Shown: piece by piece, positions 17,224 through 24,985 of the stretch
Layout: the number at the start of each line of letters is the position of its first letter
Position numbering within the stretch: the first letter of the stretch is position 1
Position numbers and translations under genes: made by a program
The notes under the pieces: model-generated
Seen by the model: only the letters and a program-made list of their open reading frames with translations
What the model was told of the DNA's origin: nothing
The model's database searches: none
Origin: Halogranum gelatinilyticum
GTDB lineage: Archaea; Halobacteriota; Halobacteria; Halobacteriales; Haloferacaceae
Assembly: GCF_900103715.1 (NCBI RefSeq)
Contig: NZ_FNHL01000002.1
Coordinates: 682,001-746,000 of the forward strand
Reading direction: 5' to 3'
Length of the DNA: 64,000 bases

Positions 17224-18140
17224 TGGTCGACGTAGACAGTTTCATCGACGAGGCGAAAGCAGAGATTCGAGAACAGGTCGGCGACAAACACGCCATCATC
17301 GCCCTCTCGGGCGGGGTGGACTCCTCGGTCGCCGCCGCGCTGGCCTACGAGGCCATCGGCGACCAGCTTACCCCGGTCTACGTGGACACGGGGCTGATGC
17401 GGAAGGGTGAGACGGAGCAGATCCGCGAGACGTTCGCCTTCATGGAGAGCCTCCGCGTCATCGAGGCCCAAGAGCGGTTCTTCGACGCGCTCTCGGGCGT
17501 CACCGACCCCGAAGAGAAGCGGAAGGTCATCGGCGAGCAGTTCATCCGCGAGTTCGAGCGCGAGGCGCGCGACACCGACGCCGACTACCTCGTGCAGGGG
17601 ACCATCTACCCCGACCGCATCGAGTCCGAGGGCAACATCAAATCCCACCACAACGTCGGCGGCCTGCCGGACGTGGTGGACTTCGACGGTCTCGTCGAAC
17701 CCGTCCGGGACCTCTACAAGGACGAGGTTCGGGAGGTCGCGCGCGCGCTGGACCTCGAAGAGGTCGTCGCCGAGCGGATGCCGTTCCCCGGCCCGGGACT
17801 CGCCGTGCGCGTCATCGGCGAGGTCACCCCCGAGAAGGTCGCGGTCGCCCGCGACGCGTGTCACGTCGTCGAGGAGGAGACCGAGAAGCACGAGCCGTGG
17901 CAGGCCTTTGCGGCCGTCGTCGGCAAGGCGACGGGTGTCAAGGGCGACAACCGCGTCCACGGCTGGATCGTCTCCGTACGCTCCGTCGAGTCGCGTGACG
18001 GCATGACCGCCCGCGCCCAGGAGCTACCGTGGGAGACGCTCCAGCGTATCCAGTCGCGCATCACCGGCCAGAACGACAACGTCGCCCGCGTCGTCTACGA
18101 CGTGACCCACAAGCCACCGGCGACCATCGAGTACGAATAA
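17223..18140 (+). CDS. guaA: GMP synthase, ATP-pyrophosphatase subunit B
   Basis: This 305-residue protein is the synthetase half of GMP synthase, which aminates XMP to GMP. In archaea the glutaminase half is a separate protein, which is not in this window. The PP-loop is [20 protein letters not shown] near residue 27. The C-terminal GMP-binding and dimerisation domain includes [28 protein letters not shown] and [20 protein letters not shown] overlaps link it to pyrG before it and to the small gene after it, so translation is probably coupled. Pairing CTP and GMP synthesis in one operon would tie purine and pyrimidine supply. Confidence 0.96.
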   Translation: MVDVDSFIDEAKAEIREQVGDKHAIIALSGGVDSSVAAALAYEAIGDQLTPVYVDTGLMRKGETEQIRETFAFMESLRVIEAQERFFDALSGVTDPEEKRKVIGEQFIREFEREARDTDADYLVQGTIYPDRIESEGNIKSHHNVGGLPDVVDFDGLVEPVRDLYKDEVREVARALDLEEVVAERMPFPGPGLAVRVIGEVTPEKVAVARDACHVVEEETEKHEPWQAFAAVVGKATGVKGDNRVHGWIVSVRSVESRDGMTARAQELPWETLQRIQSRITGQNDNVARVVYDVTHKPPATIEYE

Positions 18141-18460
18141 TGAGGGCACTCGTCGCTGGCGACGACGCCGACGGGTTGGGGAGCGCGCTCGAAGCCGAGG
18201 GCGTCGAGACGACGTACATCGACACCCCCGTCAACGCCGAGGGACTGGAAGCCGCCGGACTGGCCGACGTCGACCTGTTCGTCCTGACGGACCTCGACGA
18301 CGCGACGGCCATCCCGGTCGCGAAGGACCTCCATCCCGACGTGAAGATCGTCGTCTACGCCCACGACACGCTGCCGGAGTTCGCGAAGGGCCAGGCCGAC
18401 CTCGCCGTCGACCCGAACCTGCTCGGGCCGGAAACGGTCGCCGAAGAACTCGTCGCGTAG
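18140..18460 (+). CDS. Small Rossmann-like protein (DUF7126-like)
   Basis: This 106-residue protein resembles an isolated TrkA-N/Rossmann half domain: [21 protein letters not shown], then alternating strands (LFVLTDLDD, VKIVVYAHD) and a final LLGPETVAEELV helix. The classic GxGxxG is replaced by GDDADGLGSAL. I believe it belongs to the haloarchaeal DUF7126 family, some members of which are annotated as CTP synthetase only because of their position next to pyrG. It starts at a TAATG overlap with guaA, so it is part of that operon. A regulatory or nucleotide-sensing role is inference. Confidence 0.8.
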   Translation: MRALVAGDDADGLGSALEAEGVETTYIDTPVNAEGLEAAGLADVDLFVLTDLDDATAIPVAKDLHPDVKIVVYAHDTLPEFAKGQADLAVDPNLLGPETVAEELVA

Positions 18461-18514
18461 CCCGTCCCCCGTTTTCGCGTCACGCTTAACCCGTCGGCGA
18501 GCGACGGCTCTGCC

Positions 18515-18832
18515 ATGACACTCGACCGACTCACCGACCTCCAGCCCGACGCGGGCGAGGTCGAGACCGCGGAACTGGCCGTGACCGACGACGTGCTCGT
18601 CAAATGCTTCGCGCTCGGCCCCGATGCGGAGCTTTCGCCGCACGAACACGGCGACAGCACGAACGTCTTTCACGTCCTGCAGGGCACCGTGACCGTGATT
18701 CAAGACGACGAGGAAGAGGCCGTCGACGCACCCGGCGTCGTCCTCCACGAGCGCGGCGTCGTCCACGGCGCGCGCAACGACACCGACGAGGTCGTCGTCT
18801 TTACCGCGAGTCTCTGCCCGCTGCCGTCGTAG
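18515..18832 (+). CDS. Cupin-domain protein
   Basis: This 105-residue single-domain cupin has the first motif as SPHEHGDSTNVFHVLQGTVTV (two His and Glu/Asn ligands, near residues 43-60) and the second as VLHERGVVHGARNDTDE (His near 88). Such proteins bind a metal and may be enzymes or sensors; the substrate is unknown. It follows the pyrG operon by 54 bp on the same strand and may be read from it or from its own promoter. Confidence 0.85.
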   Translation: MTLDRLTDLQPDAGEVETAELAVTDDVLVKCFALGPDAELSPHEHGDSTNVFHVLQGTVTVIQDDEEEAVDAPGVVLHERGVVHGARNDTDEVVVFTASLCPLPS

Positions 18833-18985
18833 TCGAAATCAGGCGACAGCCGGGTACTCGTTCTTCACCAACGTCGTCGCGAGCGACGTCAGTTCTTCGC
18901 GCTCGAACCTCGCCCAACGACCCGAACACAGGATGTCGTTGCCACCGCCGAAACCGGCTTACTCCGGTGGAGGGAAGTGGGAGCT

Positions 18986-19945
18986 ATGGTTCGCGTCGCC
19001 AGCGGTGGCCGACTCCACTTCGGGTTCGGCAACCTCAGTCTCTCCCACGAGCGTCTCTACGGCGCGCTCGGCGTCGGTCTCGACCGGCCCGAAACCGTCG
19101 TCGAGGCGACACCCGCCGAGACGGTGAGCTGTGCCGACGCGACAGTTCGGGACTACGCCGCCCGCGCGACCGACCTCCTCGACGTTTCTGGCGCGGACGT
19201 CACGGTCCACGAGCGGCTGCCGCGACACGCCGGACTCGGCAGCGGGACGCAGCTCGCGTTGGCGACGCTCGCGGCCGTCGCCGAGGCACACGGCCGGGCG
19301 TACGACGTCCGCGAACTCGCGCCCCAACTCGGCCGCGGCGGCCGCTCGGGCGTCGGCGTCGCCACCTTCGAGTCGGGAGGGTTCGTCCTCGACGCCGGAC
19401 ATCCGACGACGCGCTTTACGACCGACCGCCCCGTCGACGGCGATTGGGCTGTCCCGCCCGTCGCGGCGCGCCACGCGGTCCCCGACGACTGGCGGTTTCT
19501 GGTCTGTATCCCCGACGTCGACCCCGGCCGGGACGGCGACGAGGAGGACGAGAGTATGCGTTCGGTCGTCGAACGCGCCGACCCGGCCATCGCCGACCGC
19601 ATCGCCGGTATCCTCACCCGGCGGCTGCTGCCCGCCATCGCGACCGGCTCCGCCGAACGCTTCGGCGAGGCGGTCGCCGAGGTAGGTCGGCTCAACGGCG
19701 CGTGGTACGCCGACGAGCAGGGCGGTGTCTACCGACCGCCGGTCGGCGCGCTCGTCGAACGGCTCGCAGAGACGCCCGCGGTCTACGGCGCGGGGCAGTC
19801 CTCGTGGGGACCGGCGGTCTACGGCGTGACCGACGTCGCCCACGCCGACGCCGCGCTCGAAGCCGGTGAGGAGGCACTCGACGCCGTTGGCGGTGGGCGG
19901 GTTTTCGTCGCCCGCGGCCGGAACCGCGGCGCGCGAGTGGAGTGA
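18986..19945 (+). CDS. Beta-ribofuranosylaminobenzene 5'-phosphate synthase family protein (GHMP fold)
   Basis: This 319-residue GHMP-superfamily protein resembles beta-RFAP synthase, the enzyme that condenses p-hydroxybenzoate (or pABA) with PRPP at the start of methanopterin-type cofactor synthesis. The N-terminus reads GGRLHFGFGNLSL, the phosphate-binding GHMP loop is RHAGLGSGTQLALA near residue 80, and the GRGGRSGVGVATFESGGFV and YGAGQSSWGPAVYG motifs follow. I chose ATG 18986 over an in-frame GTG at 18977 because it is the first strong start after a GGAGG-like stretch. Whether the product is tetrahydromethanopterin or another pterin in this organism is unknown. Confidence 0.87.
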   Translation: MVRVASGGRLHFGFGNLSLSHERLYGALGVGLDRPETVVEATPAETVSCADATVRDYAARATDLLDVSGADVTVHERLPRHAGLGSGTQLALATLAAVAEAHGRAYDVRELAPQLGRGGRSGVGVATFESGGFVLDAGHPTTRFTTDRPVDGDWAVPPVAARHAVPDDWRFLVCIPDVDPGRDGDEEDESMRSVVERADPAIADRIAGILTRRLLPAIATGSAERFGEAVAEVGRLNGAWYADEQGGVYRPPVGALVERLAETPAVYGAGQSSWGPAVYGVTDVAHADAALEAGEEALDAVGGGRVFVARGRNRGARVE

Positions 19946-20279
19946 GGTCAAGCGTTTCTGGTGGCTTCTCCTGACGGCGACAGCGGCGGCTTTCGACAGA
20001 CGACGACTACCGGGACATTCACCGAGCGACGACTGCAAAGACAACCCACGGGTGGGACTGGAAGGGGACGTGCTCTGGACGAAGGAGGGCGACGAAAGCA
20101 CCGCAGTGGAGTGAGCGAAGCGAACGGAGCGAGGAGCGCGGCGAGCCCCCCGAGTCCAGAGCGCGTGGGCTTCCGATGTGTTCCAGTTCCCGCACGCAGT
20201 CGTGCTGGGAGGAATCACAAAGTCAGCAACAACCACGAGCGGCGGAATCACTATAGGCTCACCCCGACCAGACAGTGTC
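19946..20279. other. Intergenic region with haloarchaeal dispersed-repeat-like block
   Basis: These 334 bp hold no supported gene. The block around 20041-20172 has an imperfect inverted pair (GCTCTGGAC at 20072-20080, GTCCAGAGC at 20154-20162) around a purine-rich GAGCGAAGCGAACGGAGCG stretch. It resembles short dispersed repeats common between haloarchaeal genes. The right end would contain the promoter of the gene at 20280 (CACTATAGGC near 20249). Confidence 0.55.
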
Positions 20280-21116
20280 ATGGCTAATCTCCCCTTCGGC
20301 GTCTCTCGGCTGGACCGTATCATCGGGGGTGGCGTCCCCCCCGGCAACGTGGTACTGCTCGTCGGCGAATCGGGCGCGGGTGCCCGCGAGTTCCTCTACA
20401 CGAGCGCGGCGATGAACGCCCTTGGCCACGCCGACGACGATCTGTTCGACCTCCACTACGGCGGCTTGGAGGGAGACACCAGCCTGCCCGACGAGGTCCA
20501 CTACATCTCGTTCACCGCGGGCGCGGGGAGCATCGAGCGGGAGATGACCTACACGATGGCCGACGAGATCGTCGAGGCGGCGGTCAGCGAGATCACGTTC
20601 AAGGACTTCTCGCCGGAGTATTTCCAGTTGAGTCCCATCCCGCGGGACTGGTACATGGGCGAGATGACGACGTTACAGGACCTCGGCGAGCAACACAACC
20701 GCGACGGCGTCATGTCGGCGTTGGGTGACTATCTGACCGCCAACGCCGCGGGCAATCTTGTGCTCATCGACTCCATCACGGACCTCGTCGGTGCCGTCAA
20801 CGACGAACTCGCGTGGAACGAGATCGCGATGCTGATGCGCGGGCTGATGAAGGCCTCCCACCAGTGGGGCGGACTCATCGTCGTCCTCGCGAACCAGGAG
20901 ACGCTGGCACCGACGGAGCTGGGCCATCTGATGGACGCCGCGAGCGGGACGCTCCAGTTCGAGTGGGAGTCCGGCGGCTCACAGCGCGCACGGACGATGG
21001 TCGTCCGGGCGTTCCGCGGCGTGCTCGCCCGCCTGGAGTCCGAAAACATCGTCCGCTTCGAGACGGAGATCCACGAGGGCGGGCTGGACGTGAGCGACGT
21101 GCGGAAGATCCGGTGA
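20280..21116 (+). CDS. RecA/KaiC-fold protein with degraded Walker A
   Basis: This 278-residue protein has the RecA-superfamily layout of haloarchaeal RAD55/KaiC-like proteins: LPFGVSRLDRIIGGGVPPGN, then the P-loop position as VGESGAGAREFLY, then NLVLIDSITDLVG (Walker B, near residue 160) and QWGGLIVVLANQETL. The P-loop lacks the usual Lys-Thr/Ser pair (GAGAR in place of GxGKT), so ATP binding or hydrolysis is probably lost or changed. I chose ATG 20280 because the KaiC N-terminal motif follows directly. It is followed by a coiled-coil Zn-ribbon protein and an acidic Cys-cluster protein on the same strand, which may work with it. Confidence 0.85.
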   Translation: MANLPFGVSRLDRIIGGGVPPGNVVLLVGESGAGAREFLYTSAAMNALGHADDDLFDLHYGGLEGDTSLPDEVHYISFTAGAGSIEREMTYTMADEIVEAAVSEITFKDFSPEYFQLSPIPRDWYMGEMTTLQDLGEQHNRDGVMSALGDYLTANAAGNLVLIDSITDLVGAVNDELAWNEIAMLMRGLMKASHQWGGLIVVLANQETLAPTELGHLMDAASGTLQFEWESGGSQRARTMVVRAFRGVLARLESENIVRFETEIHEGGLDVSDVRKIR

Positions 21117-21155
21117 GTCAGATCCGATTCTCGAATAGTCTGGCGACGCGGACAA

Positions 21156-21163
21156 TACTTAAG
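21156..21163 (+). promoter_or_regulatory. TATA box of the coiled-coil gene
   Basis: TACTTAAG lies 25-33 bp ahead of the ATG at 21189, the spacing of a leaderless transcript. It shows that the gene at 21189 can be transcribed independently of the RecA-fold gene. Confidence 0.55.
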
Positions 21164-21188
21164 CCGTGGGCCGCATAGGTCCTGACAG

Positions 21189-22058
21189 ATGTCGGGAGAG
21201 CAGGCCGAGTCGTTGCCCGAGGAGCTTCAAACCTGGCTCGACGAGCGGGCCACCGAGGCCGACGTCGAGACCGACGAGCTGTTGACGCGGGCGGTCGTCG
21301 CCTACCGGCTGGTCGAAGAGGAGGACGGTCTCCTTGACGAATCCGGGGTGAACAGTGGCGTGACCGACGAACTCGACCGCCTCGACGAGCGCGTCGACGG
21401 CCTCCAGTCGGAACTCGACGAGAAGATAGACGACGTGCGGACCCGCGTCGTCCAAGTCAAACGCGAGGCCGACGCGAAGGCACCGGCGGACCACGGCCAT
21501 CCGGACCTCGAAGAGCGGGTCAACACCGCGGGGACGGCCGCCACAGAGGCCCACGAGCAGCTGGACCAGCTCGGCGAGCGGCTGGACCGCGGCTTCGAGA
21601 ACTACGAGGAGATCCTGACGTATCTCCGGGATACGACCGACGACCTCGACGACAAGCTGACACGGCTCGCGCGGGCGGTCGTCTCGCTCCGCAGCCGGAC
21701 GGCGCGGATGGAGGCGACGGTCGCACAGTGGCGCGGCGTCGACGACCTCAAGACCGAGGCCAACCGTCACGGCGTCACCTCCGCGAAATGCGGCGGATGC
21801 GACTCGGTCGTCCACGTCGGTCTACTCGCGAAAGCGCGCTGTCCACACTGCGAACAGCCCTTCACGGACGTCGAACCCGCCCGCGGCTTCTTCGGGTCGG
21901 CGACGCTCGCCGTCGGCGACCGGCCCGCACTCGCCGGACAGACCGCCGACGAGACAGTGCCGACGCCGACGGAGCTGTTGAACGAGGAGGTCGACGGAGA
22001 GGATGCCGACCCCGCGCCGTCCCCCGGGGATATCGGGGAGGAGACACGACATGAGTGA
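21189..22058 (+). CDS. Coiled-coil protein with C-terminal zinc ribbon
   Basis: This 289-residue protein has a short N-terminal helical domain (LPEELQTWLDERATEADVE, residues 8-40), a long coiled coil (about 60-185, with DELDRLDERVDGLQSELDEK), a zinc ribbon near 200-225 (CGGCDSVVHVGLL then CPHCEQPF), and a disordered acidic tail. I do not recognise a described function. The next gene starts 8 bp before its stop, so the two are translationally coupled. With the preceding RecA-fold gene they form a candidate complex. The Zn ribbon suggests contact with nucleic acid or protein. Confidence 0.8.
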   Translation: MSGEQAESLPEELQTWLDERATEADVETDELLTRAVVAYRLVEEEDGLLDESGVNSGVTDELDRLDERVDGLQSELDEKIDDVRTRVVQVKREADAKAPADHGHPDLEERVNTAGTAATEAHEQLDQLGERLDRGFENYEEILTYLRDTTDDLDDKLTRLARAVVSLRSRTARMEATVAQWRGVDDLKTEANRHGVTSAKCGGCDSVVHVGLLAKARCPHCEQPFTDVEPARGFFGSATLAVGDRPALAGQTADETVPTPTELLNEEVDGEDADPAPSPGDIGEETRHE

Positions 22059-22677
22059 CGACGAGCGCGTCGACCCGCCGAGCGAGGACCCCTCCGACGG
22101 GGATCGGCTGGGTGATGACGTTCAGGGTGTCGGCGACGGGAGCGACGTGCAGGACGTCGAGGATGTCGGCGATGTTGGTGACGGCGACGATACCGAGGAC
22201 CGGGCCGACGCCGCACAGGCGAGCGAGGGAAGCGCGGACTCGATGCCGCTCGAAGACCTCGCGCGAGAACTCGGCGAGCGTCGTCAAGCGGAGTCCGAGG
22301 AGGACCTCGACGAGGCGTTCGAGCCGGTCGACGTCGACGAGGTCGACACCGACGACCTCTGGAACGAGGTGTTCGGGGACGGTCCGGGGGACGACGTCGG
22401 CGGCGCGGTCGGCGCGGGCGAGCCGTCAGTGAGCACCCGAACCGCCGGAACCAGCGCCAGCGAGCTGACCAACGGGTCGGCACCGTCGGCCGCGGCCGGC
22501 GACTGGGCGGCGACGGCGGCGGACGAAACCGTCTCGAAGCGCGACTACTGCCAGAAGTGTCCGCACTTCAGCGAGCCGCCCGAGGCGACTTGTACCCACG
22601 AGGGGACGGAGATCGTCGAGGTCGTCACGGTCGAGCAGTTCCGCGTGCGGAACTGTCCGATGGTCGACGACGAGTAG
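22051..22677 (+). CDS. Acidic protein with C-terminal Cys cluster
   Basis: In this 208-residue protein, residues 1-150 are low-complexity and strongly acidic, with repeated Val-Gly-Asp-Gly and Glu-Asp-Val units near 25-50, so probably disordered. A conserved-looking helix (MPLEDLARELGERRQAESEE) lies near 66-85. The last 50 residues hold four Cys and two His (YCQKCPHFSEPPEATCTHEG, then RNCPMVDDE), a likely metal site. It overlaps the coiled-coil gene by 8 bp and shares its operon. Function unknown; it may be an adaptor in the same complex. Confidence 0.78.
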   Translation: MSDDERVDPPSEDPSDGDRLGDDVQGVGDGSDVQDVEDVGDVGDGDDTEDRADAAQASEGSADSMPLEDLARELGERRQAESEEDLDEAFEPVDVDEVDTDDLWNEVFGDGPGDDVGGAVGAGEPSVSTRTAGTSASELTNGSAPSAAAGDWAATAADETVSKRDYCQKCPHFSEPPEATCTHEGTEIVEVVTVEQFRVRNCPMVDDE

Positions 22678-22726
22678 CCGGAACCGAAGACGACTGGTCT
22701 TTGTGCGTGGAGCCGAACGTCCAGCC

Positions 22727-23056
22727 ATGCAGTTCTGTGACGACTGTGGGTCCATGATGGTCTCACAGGACGGCGAGATGGTCTGTACGAGCGACGACTG
22801 CGGCGGCACCAGCGACCGCGACGAGGACCTCGCCGCGCAGTTCGTCTCGACCGAGGAACAGTCCGGCGACGAACTCATCGAGACCGAGGAGGGCGCAGAT
22901 TTCGAAGGCAAGCCGACCGCCAACGACGTCGTCTGCGACGAATGTGGCCACGACAAGGCGTGGTACACGATCAAGCAGACCGGCTCGGCCGACGAACCGC
23001 CGACGCGATTCTTCAAGTGCCAAGAATGTGGAAAGCGGTGGCGCGGGTACAACTGA
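22727..23056 (+). CDS. tfs: Transcription factor S (RNA polymerase subunit M-like)
   Basis: This 109-residue protein carries two zinc ribbons. The N-terminal ribbon (FCDDCGSMMV, then CTSDDCGG) resembles RpoM/Rpb9, and the C-terminal ribbon (VCDECGHDKAWYTIKQTGSADE to FKCQECGKRW) is TFIIS-like. In TFS the hairpin of the second ribbon enters the polymerase funnel and stimulates transcript cleavage after backtracking; its acidic pair is usually DE, seen here in GSADEPPT. I used ATG 22727, which starts directly at the first ribbon. It has short spacing (49 bp) from the preceding operon. Confidence 0.93.
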   Translation: MQFCDDCGSMMVSQDGEMVCTSDDCGGTSDRDEDLAAQFVSTEEQSGDELIETEEGADFEGKPTANDVVCDECGHDKAWYTIKQTGSADEPPTRFFKCQECGKRWRGYN

Positions 23057-23127
23057 GCCGGTTCTGCGTCGCCAGCGACACTCACTGCCGTTTTCCGTGC
23101 CCCGTGGCAACCCTTCTCGCTGGCGCG

Positions 23128-23146
23128 ACCCCTTCGGAAGGGTTAT
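23128..23146 (+). promoter_or_regulatory. Palindrome and TATA-like element ahead of the cold-shock gene
   Basis: CCCTT (23130-23134) pairs with AAGGG (23138-23142) around CGG and runs into GGTTATCC, a TATA-like core about 30 bp ahead of the ATG at 23175. It could be a promoter with an overlapping operator. Confidence 0.4.
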
Positions 23147-23174
23147 CCGACGCGAGCAGATGTGTTCAAGAGCA

Positions 23175-23369
23175 ATGGCAAAAGGCGAAGTTGATTTCTT
23201 CAACGACACTGGCGGCTACGGTTTCATCTCGACGGACGACGCGGACGACGACGTGTTCTTCCACATGGAAGACATCGGCGGCCCGGACCTCGAAGAAGGG
23301 CAGGAAGTCGAATTCGAGATCGAGCAGGCCCCGAAGGGCCCGCGCGCAAAGAACCTGACCCGCCTGTAA
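23175..23369 (+). CDS. cspA: Cold-shock domain protein
   Basis: This 64-residue single OB-fold protein is of the CspA type. The RNA-binding motifs are clear: GYGFISTDD (RNP1-like, residues 14-22) and DVFFHMEDI (RNP2-like, 26-34), followed by GQEVEFEIEQAPKGPRAKNL. Such proteins bind single-stranded RNA and DNA and melt structure, often at low temperature. The start follows a palindromic promoter-like element and gives the usual MAKGEVDFFNDTGGYGF N-terminus. It stands alone after tfs. Confidence 0.95.
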   Translation: MAKGEVDFFNDTGGYGFISTDDADDDVFFHMEDIGGPDLEEGQEVEFEIEQAPKGPRAKNLTRL

Positions 23370-23456
23370 CTCCGGCGTTTTAGCGGTTCTCTAACGGTAT
23401 CGTTCTCTGACTGTTCACATTCATAAGCGACGGCGCTCGGTCGCGTCGTCCAGTAT

Positions 23457-24071
23457 TTACTCGACGAGGTACGGCTCCAGAAAGTCGGCGACGAGCCGCG
23501 CGACTTTCGCTTCCTGGCCGATGAAGAAGTGGTCAGCACTGCGTTCGACCGTCGTCATCCCGAGTTCTCGTGCGCGGTCAACGATACCCTCCCACTCGGC
23601 GGTGTCGTCGCGGACGCCGTAGACGATCTGTGTCGGCACGTCGACGTAGTCCAACGCCCAGACAGCGTCGTGGCCGTCGACAGCGAGCTGGCCCGCGGGG
23701 GCGAGCGCGCTGACCGCCGCGAGGTCGCCGGGACCGGCGTCGGCCGCGGTCAGGAGGGCGATAGCCCCGCCGAAGCTGAAGCCGAACAGGCCGACGCGGT
23801 CGTAGCGGTCGTAGGCCCAGCGGAGGGCGTTCTGGGCGTCGGCGCGTTCGCCGCGGCCCTCGTCCCACGGCCCGTAGTCGAAGCGCAGGCAGTCGACCCC
23901 GCGTTCGGTCACGGCGTCGGCGACGGCGACGAGGCGTTGGTCGCCGCGGTGGCCGCGCTGTTGGGGATGTGGCGGGCAGGCGACGACGACGGCGTTCGAG
24001 TCGCTTCCGTCGCTCGTATCGAGGCTGGCTTTCGCCTCACGGAGACCCGGTAGGAGGATGGTCTCGGACAC
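23457..24071 (-). CDS. Alpha/beta hydrolase (dienelactone-hydrolase-like)
   Basis: This is a 204-residue hydrolase. The nucleophile elbow is LFGFSFGGAIAL (Ser near residue 105), the acid is likely in VPTQIVYGVRDDTAEW and the His in SADHFFIGQ near the C-terminus. The N-terminus has VVVACPPHPQQRGHRGDQRL, typical of the family that handles small esters or CoA-like substrates. I prefer the GTG at 24071 (VSETILLPG); the ATG at 24113 would make the gene overlap the TATA box of the divergent pspA gene and leave 11 bp between them. The substrate is unknown. Confidence 0.82.
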   Translation of the reverse strand: MSETILLPGLREAKASLDTSDGSDSNAVVVACPPHPQQRGHRGDQRLVAVADAVTERGVDCLRFDYGPWDEGRGERADAQNALRWAYDRYDRVGLFGFSFGGAIALLTAADAGPGDLAAVSALAPAGQLAVDGHDAVWALDYVDVPTQIVYGVRDDTAEWEGIVDRARELGMTTVERSADHFFIGQEAKVARLVADFLEPYLVE

Positions 24072-24093
24072 AGAGAGCGCTTTCTCGCGTGAG

Positions 24094-24101
24094 GTTTTAA
24101 G
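24094..24101 (+). promoter_or_regulatory. TATA box of pspA
   Basis: GTTTTAAG lies 24-31 bp ahead of the ATG at 24125, giving a leaderless or near-leaderless transcript. Its place argues against the longest start of the divergent hydrolase. Confidence 0.5.
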
Positions 24102-24124
24102 GTCAGCGTGCACAAGTGAGGGGT

Positions 24125-24967
24125 ATGGGAATCCTCTCGCGTACCTCCTACGTCATTCGCTCGAAAATCAACGCCCTCCTCAACCGCGCGGAGGACCCGA
24201 CGGAGACGTTGGATTACTCCTACGAGAAGATGCGCGACGAGCTCCAGCAGGTCAAACAGGGCATCGCCGACCTGACGACCCAGAAGAAGCGACTGGAGAT
24301 CCAGAAGCGACGCCTGGAGGAGAACGTCGAGAAGCACAACGAACAGGCCCGTGAGGCCGTCCGACAGGACAGAGAAGACCTCGCGCGACAGGCCTTAGAG
24401 AAGAAGAAGTCGAAGATGAACCAGATCGAGGAGCTGGAGGGTCAGATCGCCCAGCTACAGTCCACACAGGACGACCTCGTCGAGAAGAAGAACGAACTCC
24501 AGAGCCGCATCGAGGAGTTCCGCACGAAGAAGGAGACGATGAAGGCCCGCTACGAGGCCGCCGAGGCCTCGACGCGCGTCTCCGAGGCGATGAGCGGCGT
24601 CGGCGACGAGATGTCCGACACCGCCCGCGCCATCGAGCGCGCCGAAGAGCGGACCGACGAGATGGAGGCTCGTTCGGCCGCGATGGACGAACTGCAGGAC
24701 ACCGGCGCGTTCGACGACGCGCTCTCGGACAAGGACTCCATCGACCGCGAACTCGAAGCCGGGCGTAGCTCCAGCGAGATCGACTCCGAGTTGGAGACGC
24801 TGAAGGCCGAGATGGGCAAAGGCTCGGCACCGGAGACCGACGAGACGGAGGCCGACACGGCAGACGTCGACGTCGAGGAAGACCTGGACGTCGAGACGGA
24901 CGTGAACGACGAAGAGGTCGAAGCCGAACTGGAAGAGCTACAGGAAGAAGAGAAGAGCGCCGAGTAA
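24125..24967 (+). CDS. pspA: PspA/IM30 family membrane-stress protein
   Basis: This 280-residue, almost wholly helical protein belongs to the PspA/IM30/Vipp1 family of ESCRT-III-like membrane-remodelling proteins. It starts MGILSRTSYVIRSKINALLN, the amphipathic membrane-binding helix, followed by AEDPTETLDYSYEKMRDEL, the family signature. The coiled coil runs about residues 25-215. The final 60 residues are an acidic Glu/Asp-rich tail absent from bacterial PspA. The family protects membranes under stress and is salt-responsive in some haloarchaea. No psp partner genes lie nearby; the gene is divergent from a hydrolase. Confidence 0.92.
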   Translation: MGILSRTSYVIRSKINALLNRAEDPTETLDYSYEKMRDELQQVKQGIADLTTQKKRLEIQKRRLEENVEKHNEQAREAVRQDREDLARQALEKKKSKMNQIEELEGQIAQLQSTQDDLVEKKNELQSRIEEFRTKKETMKARYEAAEASTRVSEAMSGVGDEMSDTARAIERAEERTDEMEARSAAMDELQDTGAFDDALSDKDSIDRELEAGRSSSEIDSELETLKAEMGKGSAPETDETEADTADVDVEEDLDVETDVNDEEVEAELEELQEEEKSAE

Positions 24968-24985
24968 GTTCTCAGTTTTCAGTCC

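Noticed and set aside
24072-24113. Longest start of the alpha/beta hydrolase
   Set aside because: It would cover the pspA TATA box; the GTG at 24071 keeps the promoter free. Not excluded with certainty.
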